A DNA stretch of 13,115 bases from Spirochaetales bacterium (GCA_017962865.1 JAGCUM010000021.1:1-13115); one strand, 5' to 3'; positions 1 to 6,705 are shown, numbered from the stretch's first letter. A program made the numbers and translations. The notes: a model not told the origin generated them from the sequence alone.

Positions 1-1
1 A

Positions 2-133
2 TCCCTTCTGTTCCTGTTATCGATAGTCGTCGCTTTCTTCATCATATGGCTGATCATGCGCGCAATCTGGAAGAAGAACATCCGTGAGATGAATGCCGAA
101 CTCGCAAAATACAAAGAGGAGAATTCAAAATGA
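2..133 (+). CDS. C-terminal end of a small membrane protein (5' truncated by window edge)
   Basis: An open frame runs from the left edge to TGA at 131-133 and gives 43 residues. The first roughly 19 visible residues are strongly hydrophobic (SLLFLLSIVVAFFIIWLIM), a clear transmembrane helix. A basic, charged tail follows (RAIWKKNIREMNAELAKYKEENSK in two stretches), which by the positive-inside rule should be cytoplasmic and looks amphipathic or coiled-coil-like. The stop overlaps the start of the next lipoprotein gene as ATGA (130-133), so the two are probably translationally coupled and in one operon. The GAGGAG that serves the lipoprotein gene lies inside this reading frame. The family cannot be recognised from this fragment, and codon choice matches the neighbours. 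Confidence 0.6.
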   Translation, partial: SLLFLLSIVVAFFIIWLIMRAIWKKNIREMNAELAKYKEENSK

Positions 134-1227
134 GAAGAACCGTTTCCACCATTCTGGCAATCCTGCTCTGTGCAGCACTGATTGTCTCCTGCGATGCCGA
201 CAAGGCCGGCGGAAATACGCCTCAGCCCGGACCGTCGGCAAACATGACGGAAAGCTACAGGATAGGTCGCGATGAGTTCCATTTCGTCACCGACATCTGG
301 CTTCCTGAACTGGAAGGGGTAGAACTCCTGGGTTCCTCTGATTTCAGTACGAGCTTCGGAACCTTTGCTGAAGCACTGTTTGATATTCTCGGGGACAAGC
401 CCCTCTATGACAGCATCGCTGCCTATCTTGAGAGAGTGCTGGGCAACCCGACAAACAAGGACGACTACGGTCAGGCATGGAGCCTTGAGAGAACTGTCGA
501 CGATAAAGATTATGAAGGGTCTGTCTTCATGATGTTCGACAACAACGACCCTGATCATACTGCAATCTACATCAACTGCGTTCTGGGAATGAAGCAGAAC
601 TACAAGACCTACCGTACACTTCTACATGAGAACACAGGCATCTGGCTGCCGGAATCTCAGAACGCCCTGATTCTCGAAACATCCGAGATCACCAAGGGCG
701 ATACCAGAGTGCAATTCAACATCGACCTTGCATATGATGCGACACTTTTCAGCGGTATTGTCTCTGCACTCAAGTCAGCTTTGCCCAGAGACCCGTTGAT
801 GGATGTAGAGGACATAGCACTGTGGGAATACCTTCTCGACAAAGATGGATCTGCCAAGGAGTCTCCCTCAGGAGAGAGTGCAAATACGGCATCAAAGATA
901 AACTGGCAGGTTGAAAAATCAACCGATGAAAAGAGCAATCCTATTATCAGCTTCCTGTTCCTGCAGAGAGACTACTTCACGGTATCGCTTGCTGCCCAGA
1001 CTGGCGGAAGTGTCCAGATGATGGCCGCCGGAAAACCGGTTGAAGGCAACTCGTTCAGGGGAACAGATGACTGGAATCTTGAACTGACCGCAACACCTGA
1101 AGAAGGCTACACATTCACGGGCTGGTATCGGGGTGATAAGAAGATAGCAAACAGCAGTACATACAACTATTCGCCCAGAGGCGATGAAACGATCACTGCC
1201 CATTTCGAAGCCAATCCCGCACAGTAA
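130..1227 (+). CDS. Lipoprotein with two LPELEG-type modules and a C-terminal InlB-like repeat (Lpp1)
   Basis: A 365-residue predicted lipoprotein of unknown function. The N-terminus has an RR basic start, a hydrophobic core and a lipobox ending in Cys21 (LIVSC), so it should be lipidated and exported. After a Gly/Pro-rich linker there are two copies of a module also found in the next two genes. Copy 1 starts at about residue 39 (MTESY, then IWLPELEGVE). Copy 2 starts at about residue 154 (MKQNY, then GIWLPESQ, then DATLFSGIVSAL). Each ends in a Trp-led beta hairpin. Residues about 285-361 match the divergent InlB B-repeat pattern (GGSVQ, TATPEEGYTFTGWYRG, ITAHFE), often seen in surface proteins. 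The start is fixed by GAGGAG eight nt upstream and by the ATGA overlap with the preceding frame. The gap to the next gene is 10 nt. A surface adhesion or binding role is only a guess. Confidence 0.85.
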   Translation: MRRTVSTILAILLCAALIVSCDADKAGGNTPQPGPSANMTESYRIGRDEFHFVTDIWLPELEGVELLGSSDFSTSFGTFAEALFDILGDKPLYDSIAAYLERVLGNPTNKDDYGQAWSLERTVDDKDYEGSVFMMFDNNDPDHTAIYINCVLGMKQNYKTYRTLLHENTGIWLPESQNALILETSEITKGDTRVQFNIDLAYDATLFSGIVSALKSALPRDPLMDVEDIALWEYLLDKDGSAKESPSGESANTASKINWQVEKSTDEKSNPIISFLFLQRDYFTVSLAAQTGGSVQMMAAGKPVEGNSFRGTDDWNLELTATPEEGYTFTGWYRGDKKIANSSTYNYSPRGDETITAHFEANPAQ

Positions 1228-1237
1228 AGGAGACGAT

Positions 1238-2305
1238 ATGAAGAAACTGATTTGGATTACAACTATTCTGCTGATAGCTCTCTGTGCCTTTGTAAGCTGC
1301 GCACAGGAACCGTCATCTTCCGAACCTGCTGACAACATGACTGACAGCTACAGAAATGCCAGACAGCGTGTGCATGATTCATCCAATATCTGGCTCCCGC
1401 AGCTTGAGGGCGTGGAAATTGCCAACATCGAGGTGACTGAAAAGGCAAAACCTCTTGTCAACATCAGCTTTGCCGGTGATGCGACTCTTTTCAACCAGCT
1501 TGCGACATATCTCAATGAAACAATCGGAAAGGAACCTGACATGAGTGAAGAAACCCTGAAGTGGTGGGAGATTCAGTACACCGAAAACGGTCAGGTCTAT
1601 GTAGGAAACATCTCGATTGACCTCTATCAGGGCATGATTTCCTTGGCAAGCCACTTCTTCAGAGGCTTCACCGTGACTATTACTGCCAAACCTGCCGCAG
1701 GCGGTACCGCACTGATCTATCCTGGCGGAAGCAACAAGGGAGTATCCAGCCTTACAGAAGCCGAGAATTCAGATACAGATCTCAAAGCAACGCCTGCAGA
1801 CGGATATGTATTTGCAGGCTGGTATCTGGGCGATACCCTGATCAGCGACAAGGCCATTTTTTGGGATTACAAGATTCCGAGCCAGAATGTTGCAATCGAG
1901 GCTAGATTCACCGAGGGTCAGGCTGTCCAGATGACCGATTACTATGCTACTGGCAGACAGAAGCTGATTGACTGGAACCTGATTACCCTGCCGGAAATAG
2001 AAGGCCTTGGTTCTGAGGATTTCACTATTGAGGAAGGCATAGGTTGGTGGACAAGCGATGCAGACATCTGCTTCGATTTCGACAGTGGAGTCACGGAGGA
2101 TGCCTACAACGCAATCAAAGCCTGTATCGAGTCACTTTGCGGGACCACGCAGACCGATGGCAATCCCAGGATTGACTATGACAATGAAAATCCTGAGCAG
2201 ATAGTGCAGATCGACAACTGGTGGGCGTATGACGGAAAGAGATACAACCTTTGCTTCAATATCGAGAATGAAGGCCTGTATTTCAACATAATCCAGAGCA
2301 ACTGA
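1238..2305 (+). CDS. Lipoprotein with module, InlB-like repeat, module architecture (Lpp2)
   Basis: A 355-residue predicted lipoprotein. I chose ATG 1238 over an in-frame ATG at 1184 because AAGGAG (1227-1232) lies 5 nt upstream of it and the protein then begins with a proper lipoprotein signal (MKKL, hydrophobic core, VSC with Cys21). The longer version would overlap the previous gene and bury the signal. Module copy 1 begins at residue 34 (MTDSY, NIWLPQLEGVE, DATLFNQLATYL, KWWEIQY). An InlB-like beta repeat follows at about residues 150-228 (LKATPADGYVFAGWYLG, VAIEARF). Module copy 2 begins at residue 232 (MTDYY, ITLPEIEGLG, NWWAYDG) and runs to the C-terminus. So the InlB-like unit is internal here but terminal in Lpp1. 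The signal peptide is nearly the same as that of Lpp3. Function is unknown; a surface or periplasmic-facing binding protein is plausible. Confidence 0.85.
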   Translation: MKKLIWITTILLIALCAFVSCAQEPSSSEPADNMTDSYRNARQRVHDSSNIWLPQLEGVEIANIEVTEKAKPLVNISFAGDATLFNQLATYLNETIGKEPDMSEETLKWWEIQYTENGQVYVGNISIDLYQGMISLASHFFRGFTVTITAKPAAGGTALIYPGGSNKGVSSLTEAENSDTDLKATPADGYVFAGWYLGDTLISDKAIFWDYKIPSQNVAIEARFTEGQAVQMTDYYATGRQKLIDWNLITLPEIEGLGSEDFTIEEGIGWWTSDADICFDFDSGVTEDAYNAIKACIESLCGTTQTDGNPRIDYDNENPEQIVQIDNWWAYDGKRYNLCFNIENEGLYFNIIQSN

Positions 2306-2315
2306 GGAGGAAACG

Positions 2316-2765
2316 ATGAAGAAACTGATTCTGATTACAGCATTTTTGCTGATTGCCCTTTGTGTTTTCACAAGCTGTACACAGGAACCGTCACAGGGCT
2401 CCGGCGGAGCAATGACCAAAAGCTATGCCGATGCACGGGCAGAGTTCAAGATAGTCACAGGTATTGAGCTGCCTGCCATTGACAATCTGGAAGTCGATAG
2501 GGAGTATCCATACAAGGAAGGGGATACCGACTACTGCTTCGATATCATCGGAGGAAGCGCACTTGTTTATCAGACATATCTTGATCTTCAGACTTTCCTG
2601 AACGGAAAACTCGGTACTCAGGTAGAAGGTTTCCCACACGGAAATGAAACAGTCGGCAGCGGTTCGGCATGGGTTGTCGGCACCAGACAGTACACTCTGG
2701 ACTGGTACAAGCTGGATAACGGAAGCTTCATGATATTCCTCAATACATGGGTTGTAAGCGAATAA
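2316..2765 (+). CDS. Small lipoprotein with one LPELEG-type module (Lpp3)
   Basis: A 149-residue predicted lipoprotein with a lipobox at TSC (Cys21). AGGAGG (2305-2310) overlaps the Lpp2 stop and lies 5 nt before the ATG. The first 26 residues are 20/26 identical to those of Lpp2 (MKKLI, LLIALC, QEPS), which points to tandem duplication. The rest is one copy of the shared module: MTKSY at residue 33, GIELPAIDNLEV, a strand, a helix around VYQTYLDLQTFLNGKLG, then SAWVVG and a final hairpin. There is no InlB-like repeat, so this is the minimal form of the family. It is the last gene of the + strand run; the next gene is convergent. Function is unknown. Confidence 0.82.
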   Translation: MKKLILITAFLLIALCVFTSCTQEPSQGSGGAMTKSYADARAEFKIVTGIELPAIDNLEVDREYPYKEGDTDYCFDIIGGSALVYQTYLDLQTFLNGKLGTQVEGFPHGNETVGSGSAWVVGTRQYTLDWYKLDNGSFMIFLNTWVVSE

Positions 2766-2785
2766 TTAGTATCATTGAGTGAGAG

Positions 2786-2816
2786 AAAAAAGTGCCTGGG
2801 GCGACTCCTCTGGCGC
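2786..2816 (-). terminator. Possible weak terminator of hsp20
   Basis: Read on the minus strand, an imperfect hairpin (GCC...GGAG-TCG-CCCC...GGC, with one mismatch and a bulge) is followed by six T residues. It starts about 27 nt after the hsp20 stop, in the 77-nt gap between convergent genes. The stem is weak, so this is tentative; no good terminator is visible for the + strand lipoprotein operon. Confidence 0.3.
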
Positions 2817-2842
2817 AATCGTCTTACTCTCAAGCAGGACTG

Positions 2843-3253
2843 TTAACCTGCAATCTTGACTGCAATCTTCTTGGGCTGCTCGACAGGAAGCTTCGGCAAT
2901 GTGATTGTCAGGATTCCGTTCTTGAACTCGGCCTCGATTGCCTCTTCGTTGATTCCTTCAGGAAGTGAGAAGGATCTGTTGAACTTCACATAACCTCTCT
3001 CGCGGAGGACGTACTTTCTGTCTTCCTTCTTCTCTGTCTTCTCAGAGGAGATATGAAGTACATGCTTCTCAACATCGATGTTTACATCTTCACTTGTGTA
3101 TCCGGGAAGCTCTGCCTCCACATAGAAGGCCTTTGAGTCCTCATAGACGTTGACTGTAGGATAGGAGCTGTTCCTGATTCCCCAGGTTCCGAACATGTCG
3201 TTGAAAAGCTCGTCCATGTAATCGTTTGTTTTTCTTGTCATCATATAAGCCAT
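2843..3253 (-). CDS. hsp20: Small heat-shock protein, Hsp20/alpha-crystallin family
   Basis: A 136-residue ATP-independent holdase chaperone that would bind unfolding proteins in the cytoplasm and hand them to DnaK/ClpB. A short N-terminal arm (residues 1-31) is followed by the alpha-crystallin domain at about 32-122, with the characteristic ELPGY, a Phe/Leu-rich strand (FNRSFSLPEGI) and the conserved GILTITLPK at 113-121. The C-terminal tail holds an IxV-type motif (KIAVKI) used for oligomer assembly. Length is normal for the bacterial family. GGAGG lies about 6 nt before the ATG. The gene is divergent from alaS and convergent with the lipoproteins, so it is a single-gene unit. A near-consensus sigma-54 promoter lies about 65 nt upstream. 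No CIRCE element was seen. Confidence 0.95.
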   Translation of the reverse strand: MAYMMTRKTNDYMDELFNDMFGTWGIRNSSYPTVNVYEDSKAFYVEAELPGYTSEDVNIDVEKHVLHISSEKTEKKEDRKYVLRERGYVKFNRSFSLPEGINEEAIEAEFKNGILTITLPKLPVEQPKKIAVKIAG

Positions 3254-3317
3254 TTTGGACCTCCAAATCTTTATTTGTTTTTTCTTTCATCGGCCATCCG
3301 ACCGACACTTATGTAAT

Positions 3318-3334
3318 AGCACATTTCGTGCCAA
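3318..3334 (-). promoter_or_regulatory. Sigma-54 (RpoN) promoter of hsp20
   Basis: On the minus strand the 17-mer TTGGCACGAAATGTGCT matches the RpoN consensus YTGGCACGRNNNTTGCW at every specified position but one (the first T of TTGC is G). The GG and GC doublets have the required spacing. The predicted start is near 3307, which leaves a leader of about 54 nt that includes the hsp20 Shine-Dalgarno. The site faces hsp20 and lies in a gene-free region. RpoN promoters need a remote activator, and candidate sites (inverted repeats) lie upstream at 3378-3503. Confidence 0.72.
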
Positions 3335-3377
3335 CTTTTATGTAACTAATTTGTAGAAAAAGACTTATGCTGAATCA

Positions 3378-3419
3378 GTCCCTTGGTGTGCACACCTTAC
3401 GAACTGCAGAATCAGGGAC
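3378..3419. repeat. Nested inverted repeat with 12-bp perfect palindrome
   Basis: The arms GTCCCT (3378-3383) and AGGGAC (3414-3419) flank a perfect palindrome GGTGTGCACACC at 3385-3396. A near direct repeat, GCTGAATCAG (3369-3378) and GCAGAATCAG (3406-3415), is interleaved with it. The palindrome lies about 80-90 bp upstream of the predicted hsp20 start, a usual distance for a sigma-54 enhancer. It could equally be a binding site for an unrelated regulator. Confidence 0.55.
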
Positions 3420-3460
3420 AAATTGAAACAAGCGGATGAAAACTGCTCAATTCTGTATCA

Positions 3461-3503
3461 TTTTGACACATCGGGGAAATAATGACACGATTTTGTGTCA
3501 AAA
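3461..3503. repeat. TGACAC inverted repeat set, candidate regulator-binding sites
   Basis: TTTTGACACA (3461-3470) and its exact reverse complement TGTGTCAAAA (3494-3503) flank a third copy, TGACAC (3483-3488). That copy itself pairs with GTGTCA (3495-3500) across a 6-nt spacer, giving an 18-bp operator-like site. The set lies between divergent hsp20 and alaS, about 155-195 bp upstream of the hsp20 start and about 40-80 bp upstream of the alaS -35, so it could serve either gene. Confidence 0.55.
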
Positions 3504-3540
3504 ACGGAACCGGGGAAGCCCTTTCGGGCGGTATCTGTTG

Positions 3541-3569
3541 TTGATTGTTTTTTTAAATATAGATAATAT
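3541..3569 (+). promoter_or_regulatory. Sigma-70-type promoter of alaS
   Basis: TTGATT (3541-3546), a 17-nt spacer rich in T, and TAATAT (3564-3569) make a good housekeeping promoter. The expected start is about 3575-3577, only 3-5 nt before the alaS ATG at 3580. The transcript would therefore be essentially leaderless, which fits the absence of any Shine-Dalgarno before alaS. Confidence 0.6.
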
Positions 3570-3579
3570 CTAATGCATT

Positions 3580-5373
3580 ATGAAACCACTTACAGCTAAC
3601 GAACTGAGAAAGAAATTCATCGACTTTTTCGTATCCAAGGGCCACGTTCAGATCAGTGGCGCTTCCGTCATTCCCGAGAACGATCCGACCGTGCTTTTCA
3701 CTACAGCCGGCATGCATCCTCTTGTACCGTACATCCTCGGTCAGCCCCATCCGGCAGGAAAGAGACTTACCGACTATCAGAAGTGTATCAGAACCGGTGA
3801 TATCGACAGCGTAGGCGATCCGCATCACCTTACCTGTTTCGAGATGCTTGGAAACTGGTCCCTCGGTGACTACTTCAAGAAGGAGATGATTCCCTGGAGC
3901 TATGAGTTCCTGACCAAGGAGCTCGGAATCGATCCGGATAAGCTTTCAGTAACAGTATTCGAAGGCGAAGAGGGTATCCCCCGTGATGAGGAAAGCGCAG
4001 CTATCTGGAATAAGTGCGGAATCCCCTATGAGAGAATCCATTTCATGCCCAGAGAGGACAACTGGTGGGGACCTGCCGGAGAAACCGGACCCTGCGGACC
4101 TGATACCGAAATGTTCATCGATACCGGGCGCCCGGCATGCGGTCCCGATTGCAAGCCCGGTTGCTCCTGCGGCAAGTATTTCGAAGTCTGGAACGACGTT
4201 CTCATGGGCTACCAGAAGACCAAGGACGGCAAGTTCATCGAGATGGAGCGCAAGTGCATCGATACCGGAATGGGAATCGAGAGAACCATCGCAATCCTCC
4301 AGGGCAAGAAGAGCGTCTATGAGACGGAAGTCATGCAGCCGATTCTCAGAAAGATCGGAGAGCTGGCCGGAGTCACATACGGACAGGACGAGAAGACCGA
4401 TGTCTCGATGAGAATCATCGCCGACCACATCAGAACCAGCACCTTCATCCTCGGTGACCAGAGAGGAGTCTCCCCATCAAACGTAGGACAGGGTTACATC
4501 CTCAGAAGACTCATCAGAAGAGCTGTCAGAAACGGCAAGCACCTCGGAATCGAGGGAGCATTCCTGGCAAAGGTTGCCGAAGTTGTCATCGAGCTCTACG
4601 GTGAGCCTTATCCCGAACTGGTTCAGAACAAGGACAGAGTCTACAGTGAGCTTACAGCCGAGGAGAACAAGTTCTCCGAGACCCTCGAGAAGGGAGAGAA
4701 GCAGTTCGACAAGATGACATTCTTCCTGGAGAAGCAGGGCGTGAAGGAGATTGCAGGCGGTTCTGCATTCAAGCTTTATGATACCTACGGATTCCCGATC
4801 GAGCTTACACAGGAGCTCGCAGCGGAGAAGGGCTTCACCGTTGATGTCAAGGGATTCCAGGAGGCATTCGCAAAGCATCAGGAACTCTCCAGAACGGCAA
4901 TGGCAGGAGATTTCAAGAGCGGACTGGGTGATCACAGCGAGCAGACAACCGCTCTGCATACCGCAACCCACATGCTCCAGGCTGCCCTCCGTCAGGTTCT
5001 CGGTAACGAGGTAGGCCAGAAGGGTTCCAACATCACTCCCGAAAGACTCAGATTCGACTTCACATATCATGAGAAGATGACTCCGGAGCAGATCAAGCAG
5101 GTTGAGGATATCGTCAATGAGCAGATCGGCAGAGACCTCAAGGTCACGGTCGAGACCATGAGCCCCGAAGAGGCTGTGAAGAACGGTGCAATCGCATTCT
5201 TCTCCAGCAAGTACGGCGAGCAGGTCACTGTCTATTCAATCGGCGATTTCTCCAAGGAAGTCTGTGCCGGTCCTCATGTCGAGCATACCGGAGATATGGG
5301 TCACTTCCACATCCTCAAGGAGGAGAGCTCCTCTGCGGGTGTCAGAAGAATCAAGGCAGTTCTCGAGAAATAA
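3580..5373 (+). CDS. alaS: Alanine--tRNA ligase, short spirochaete type without C-Ala
   Basis: Charges tRNA-Ala with alanine and clears mischarged Ser/Gly. The class II catalytic domain is at about residues 1-240, with motif 2 around TCFEMLGNWSLGDYF (from 85) and motif 3 GMGIER (230-235). A Cys cluster at C187, C191, C195 and C197 may bind zinc. The tRNA-recognition region follows to about 440. The SAD-type editing domain has the metal-binding pairs H460/H464 (HTATH) and C562/H566 (CAGPH). At 597 residues it stops after the editing domain and lacks the DHHA1/C-Ala part present in the roughly 875-residue E. coli enzyme. Treponema and Borrelia enzymes are similarly short. An in-frame TAA at 3571-3573 rules out an upstream start, and the N-terminus fits the family. 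There is no Shine-Dalgarno; see the promoter entry. Confidence 0.97.
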   Translation: MKPLTANELRKKFIDFFVSKGHVQISGASVIPENDPTVLFTTAGMHPLVPYILGQPHPAGKRLTDYQKCIRTGDIDSVGDPHHLTCFEMLGNWSLGDYFKKEMIPWSYEFLTKELGIDPDKLSVTVFEGEEGIPRDEESAAIWNKCGIPYERIHFMPREDNWWGPAGETGPCGPDTEMFIDTGRPACGPDCKPGCSCGKYFEVWNDVLMGYQKTKDGKFIEMERKCIDTGMGIERTIAILQGKKSVYETEVMQPILRKIGELAGVTYGQDEKTDVSMRIIADHIRTSTFILGDQRGVSPSNVGQGYILRRLIRRAVRNGKHLGIEGAFLAKVAEVVIELYGEPYPELVQNKDRVYSELTAEENKFSETLEKGEKQFDKMTFFLEKQGVKEIAGGSAFKLYDTYGFPIELTQELAAEKGFTVDVKGFQEAFAKHQELSRTAMAGDFKSGLGDHSEQTTALHTATHMLQAALRQVLGNEVGQKGSNITPERLRFDFTYHEKMTPEQIKQVEDIVNEQIGRDLKVTVETMSPEEAVKNGAIAFFSSKYGEQVTVYSIGDFSKEVCAGPHVEHTGDMGHFHILKEESSSAGVRRIKAVLEK

Positions 5374-5380
5374 ACAAGAT

Positions 5381-5408
5381 GGCCGGTGTTTTCGCCGGCC
5401 TTATTTAT
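5381..5408 (+). terminator. Hairpin with U-rich tail after alaS
   Basis: GGCCGGTG-TTTT-CGCCGGCC (5381-5400) forms an 8-pair stem with one T-G wobble and a TTTT loop, followed by TTATTTAT. It starts 7 nt after the alaS stop. The U tract is broken by A residues, so termination may be partial. It sits inside the 45-nt gap before the M18 peptidase gene, right next to that gene's GGAG, so it may tune read-through rather than fully stop transcription. Confidence 0.75.
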
Positions 5409-5418
5409 CGGAGTATAC

Positions 5419-6705
5419 ATGGATCAGAAATATATCGAATCAACGCTGGAGCTGACTGATTTCATCCAGGACAGCCCGTCTTGCTATCATGTGGTCGCCA
5501 ATGCGGCAGCCATGCTCGAAGATGCCGGTGCCATCCGTTTGGACGAGAAGAGCCCCTTCTCGCTTGAGGCGGGAAACTGCTACTTCATCACCCGTAACGG
5601 AAGCGCACTCCTTGCTTTCAGAATGCCTCAGGAAAATGCCACCGGATACTCGATTGTTTCTGCTCATACGGATTCTCCGTCCTTCAAACTCAAGGAGAAT
5701 CCGGAAATCCGAAACGGCGGAACGTATACCACACTCAACGTAGAAGCCTACGGCGGAATGCTGATGGCCCCCTGGTTCGACCGTCCGCTTTCAATAGCCG
5801 GCAGAGCTTTTGTAAAGGAAAACGATGGTACAATCAGCCAGAGACTAGTGAATTTCGATAGGGATCTTTGTCAGATAGTCAATCTTTGCATCCATCAGAA
5901 CCGCGAGGCCAACAAGGGTTATGAGTACAAGGTCCAGAAGGATATGCTGCCCATAATCTCCCTTGGTTCGGAGCACACGATCCGTGAGCTGGTTGCAGAA
6001 GCCCTTGAGGTCGATGAAGAGAATCTGCTCGATACAGAGCTCTTTCTGTATAACAGGACAGCTCCTTCGATCTGGGGAGCAGACGAGGAGTTCTTCTCAA
6101 GCCCGAAGATCGATGACCTGCAGTGCGCATTCTGTGCCCTCAAGGCTTTCATCGACTGCGAGGACTCGGCTACCTCCAAGATCCAGATGATTGCACTCTT
6201 CGACAATGAAGAAGTCGGAAGCTCCACGAAGCAGGGCGCAAACAGCGATTTCCTCAGACAGGTCATCCACCGCATCGGTTGTGCCCTGGATTGGGATTTC
6301 GACAAGCGCTGCAGCATCCAGGCATCCAGCTTCATGCTCAGTGCGGACAACGGTCATTCGATGCACCCCAACTATCAGGAGAAGTGCGATCCGACCAACA
6401 AGCCGCTGATCAACGGAGGAGTGCTTATCAAGTACGCCGGAAACCAGAAATACACCACCGATGCTTATTCCGCTTCTTATCTGAAGGGAATTTTGAAGGA
6501 TGCCGATGTTCCTTACCAGCTGTTCTTCAACAATTCCAACGTCACCGGAGGAAGCACGCTGGGCAATATCTCAACCACCCAGTTCTCGATTCCTACGGTG
6601 GACATCGGGGCAGCACAGCTTGCAATGCATTCTCCCTACGAGACTGCGGGAACAAAGGATACGCTGAACCTTACTGAGGGAATGAAGGCTTTCTTCAAAG
6701 CCTGA
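5419..6705 (+). CDS. apeB: M18 family zinc aminopeptidase
   Basis: A 428-residue cytoplasmic metallo-aminopeptidase that should remove N-terminal residues from peptides, working with a binuclear metal centre in a dodecameric assembly (family knowledge). Visible metal and active-site motifs are H83 with D85 (SAHTDSP), D262-E264-E265 (DNEEVGS), D310 with H313/H316 (SADNGHSMHPN) and H404 (AMHSPYE). Length is that of typical ApeB. I chose ATG 5419 because GGAG (5410-5413) precedes it and the protein then starts as the family does; an upstream in-frame ATG at 5386 lies inside the hairpin. It follows alaS in the same direction and may depend on read-through. It ends 3 nt from a convergent gene. Confidence 0.93.
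   Translation: MDQKYIESTLELTDFIQDSPSCYHVVANAAAMLEDAGAIRLDEKSPFSLEAGNCYFITRNGSALLAFRMPQENATGYSIVSAHTDSPSFKLKENPEIRNGGTYTTLNVEAYGGMLMAPWFDRPLSIAGRAFVKENDGTISQRLVNFDRDLCQIVNLCIHQNREANKGYEYKVQKDMLPIISLGSEHTIRELVAEALEVDEENLLDTELFLYNRTAPSIWGADEEFFSSPKIDDLQCAFCALKAFIDCEDSATSKIQMIALFDNEEVGSSTKQGANSDFLRQVIHRIGCALDWDFDKRCSIQASSFMLSADNGHSMHPNYQEKCDPTNKPLINGGVLIKYAGNQKYTTDAYSASYLKGILKDADVPYQLFFNNSNVTGGSTLGNISTTQFSIPTVDIGAAQLAMHSPYETAGTKDTLNLTEGMKAFFKA
6686..6703. repeat. Perfect hairpin at the junction of convergent genes
   Basis: AGGCTTT-CTTC-AAAGCCT is a perfect 7-bp stem with a 4-nt loop, ending at the first base of the apeB stop codon. The opposing operon ends at 6709, so this hairpin lies at the shared 3' end of both units. 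No U tract follows on either strand, so a classical intrinsic terminator is not supported. mRNA 3'-end stabilisation or a weak bidirectional stop is possible. Confidence 0.4.

Noticed and set aside
3463..3468. TTGACA as a -35 box
   Set aside because: No acceptable -10 lies 16-18 nt downstream; the sequence is better explained as an arm of the inverted repeat.
3518..3529. GCCC-TTTC-GGGC hairpin as a terminator before alaS
   Set aside because: The stem is only 4 bp and the T run begins some 18 nt later; it lies upstream of the alaS promoter with no gene to terminate.
4477..5070. - strand ORF of 197 codons inside alaS
   Set aside because: Leu/Glu/Ser-rich shadow of the biased alaS codon use; no start signal.
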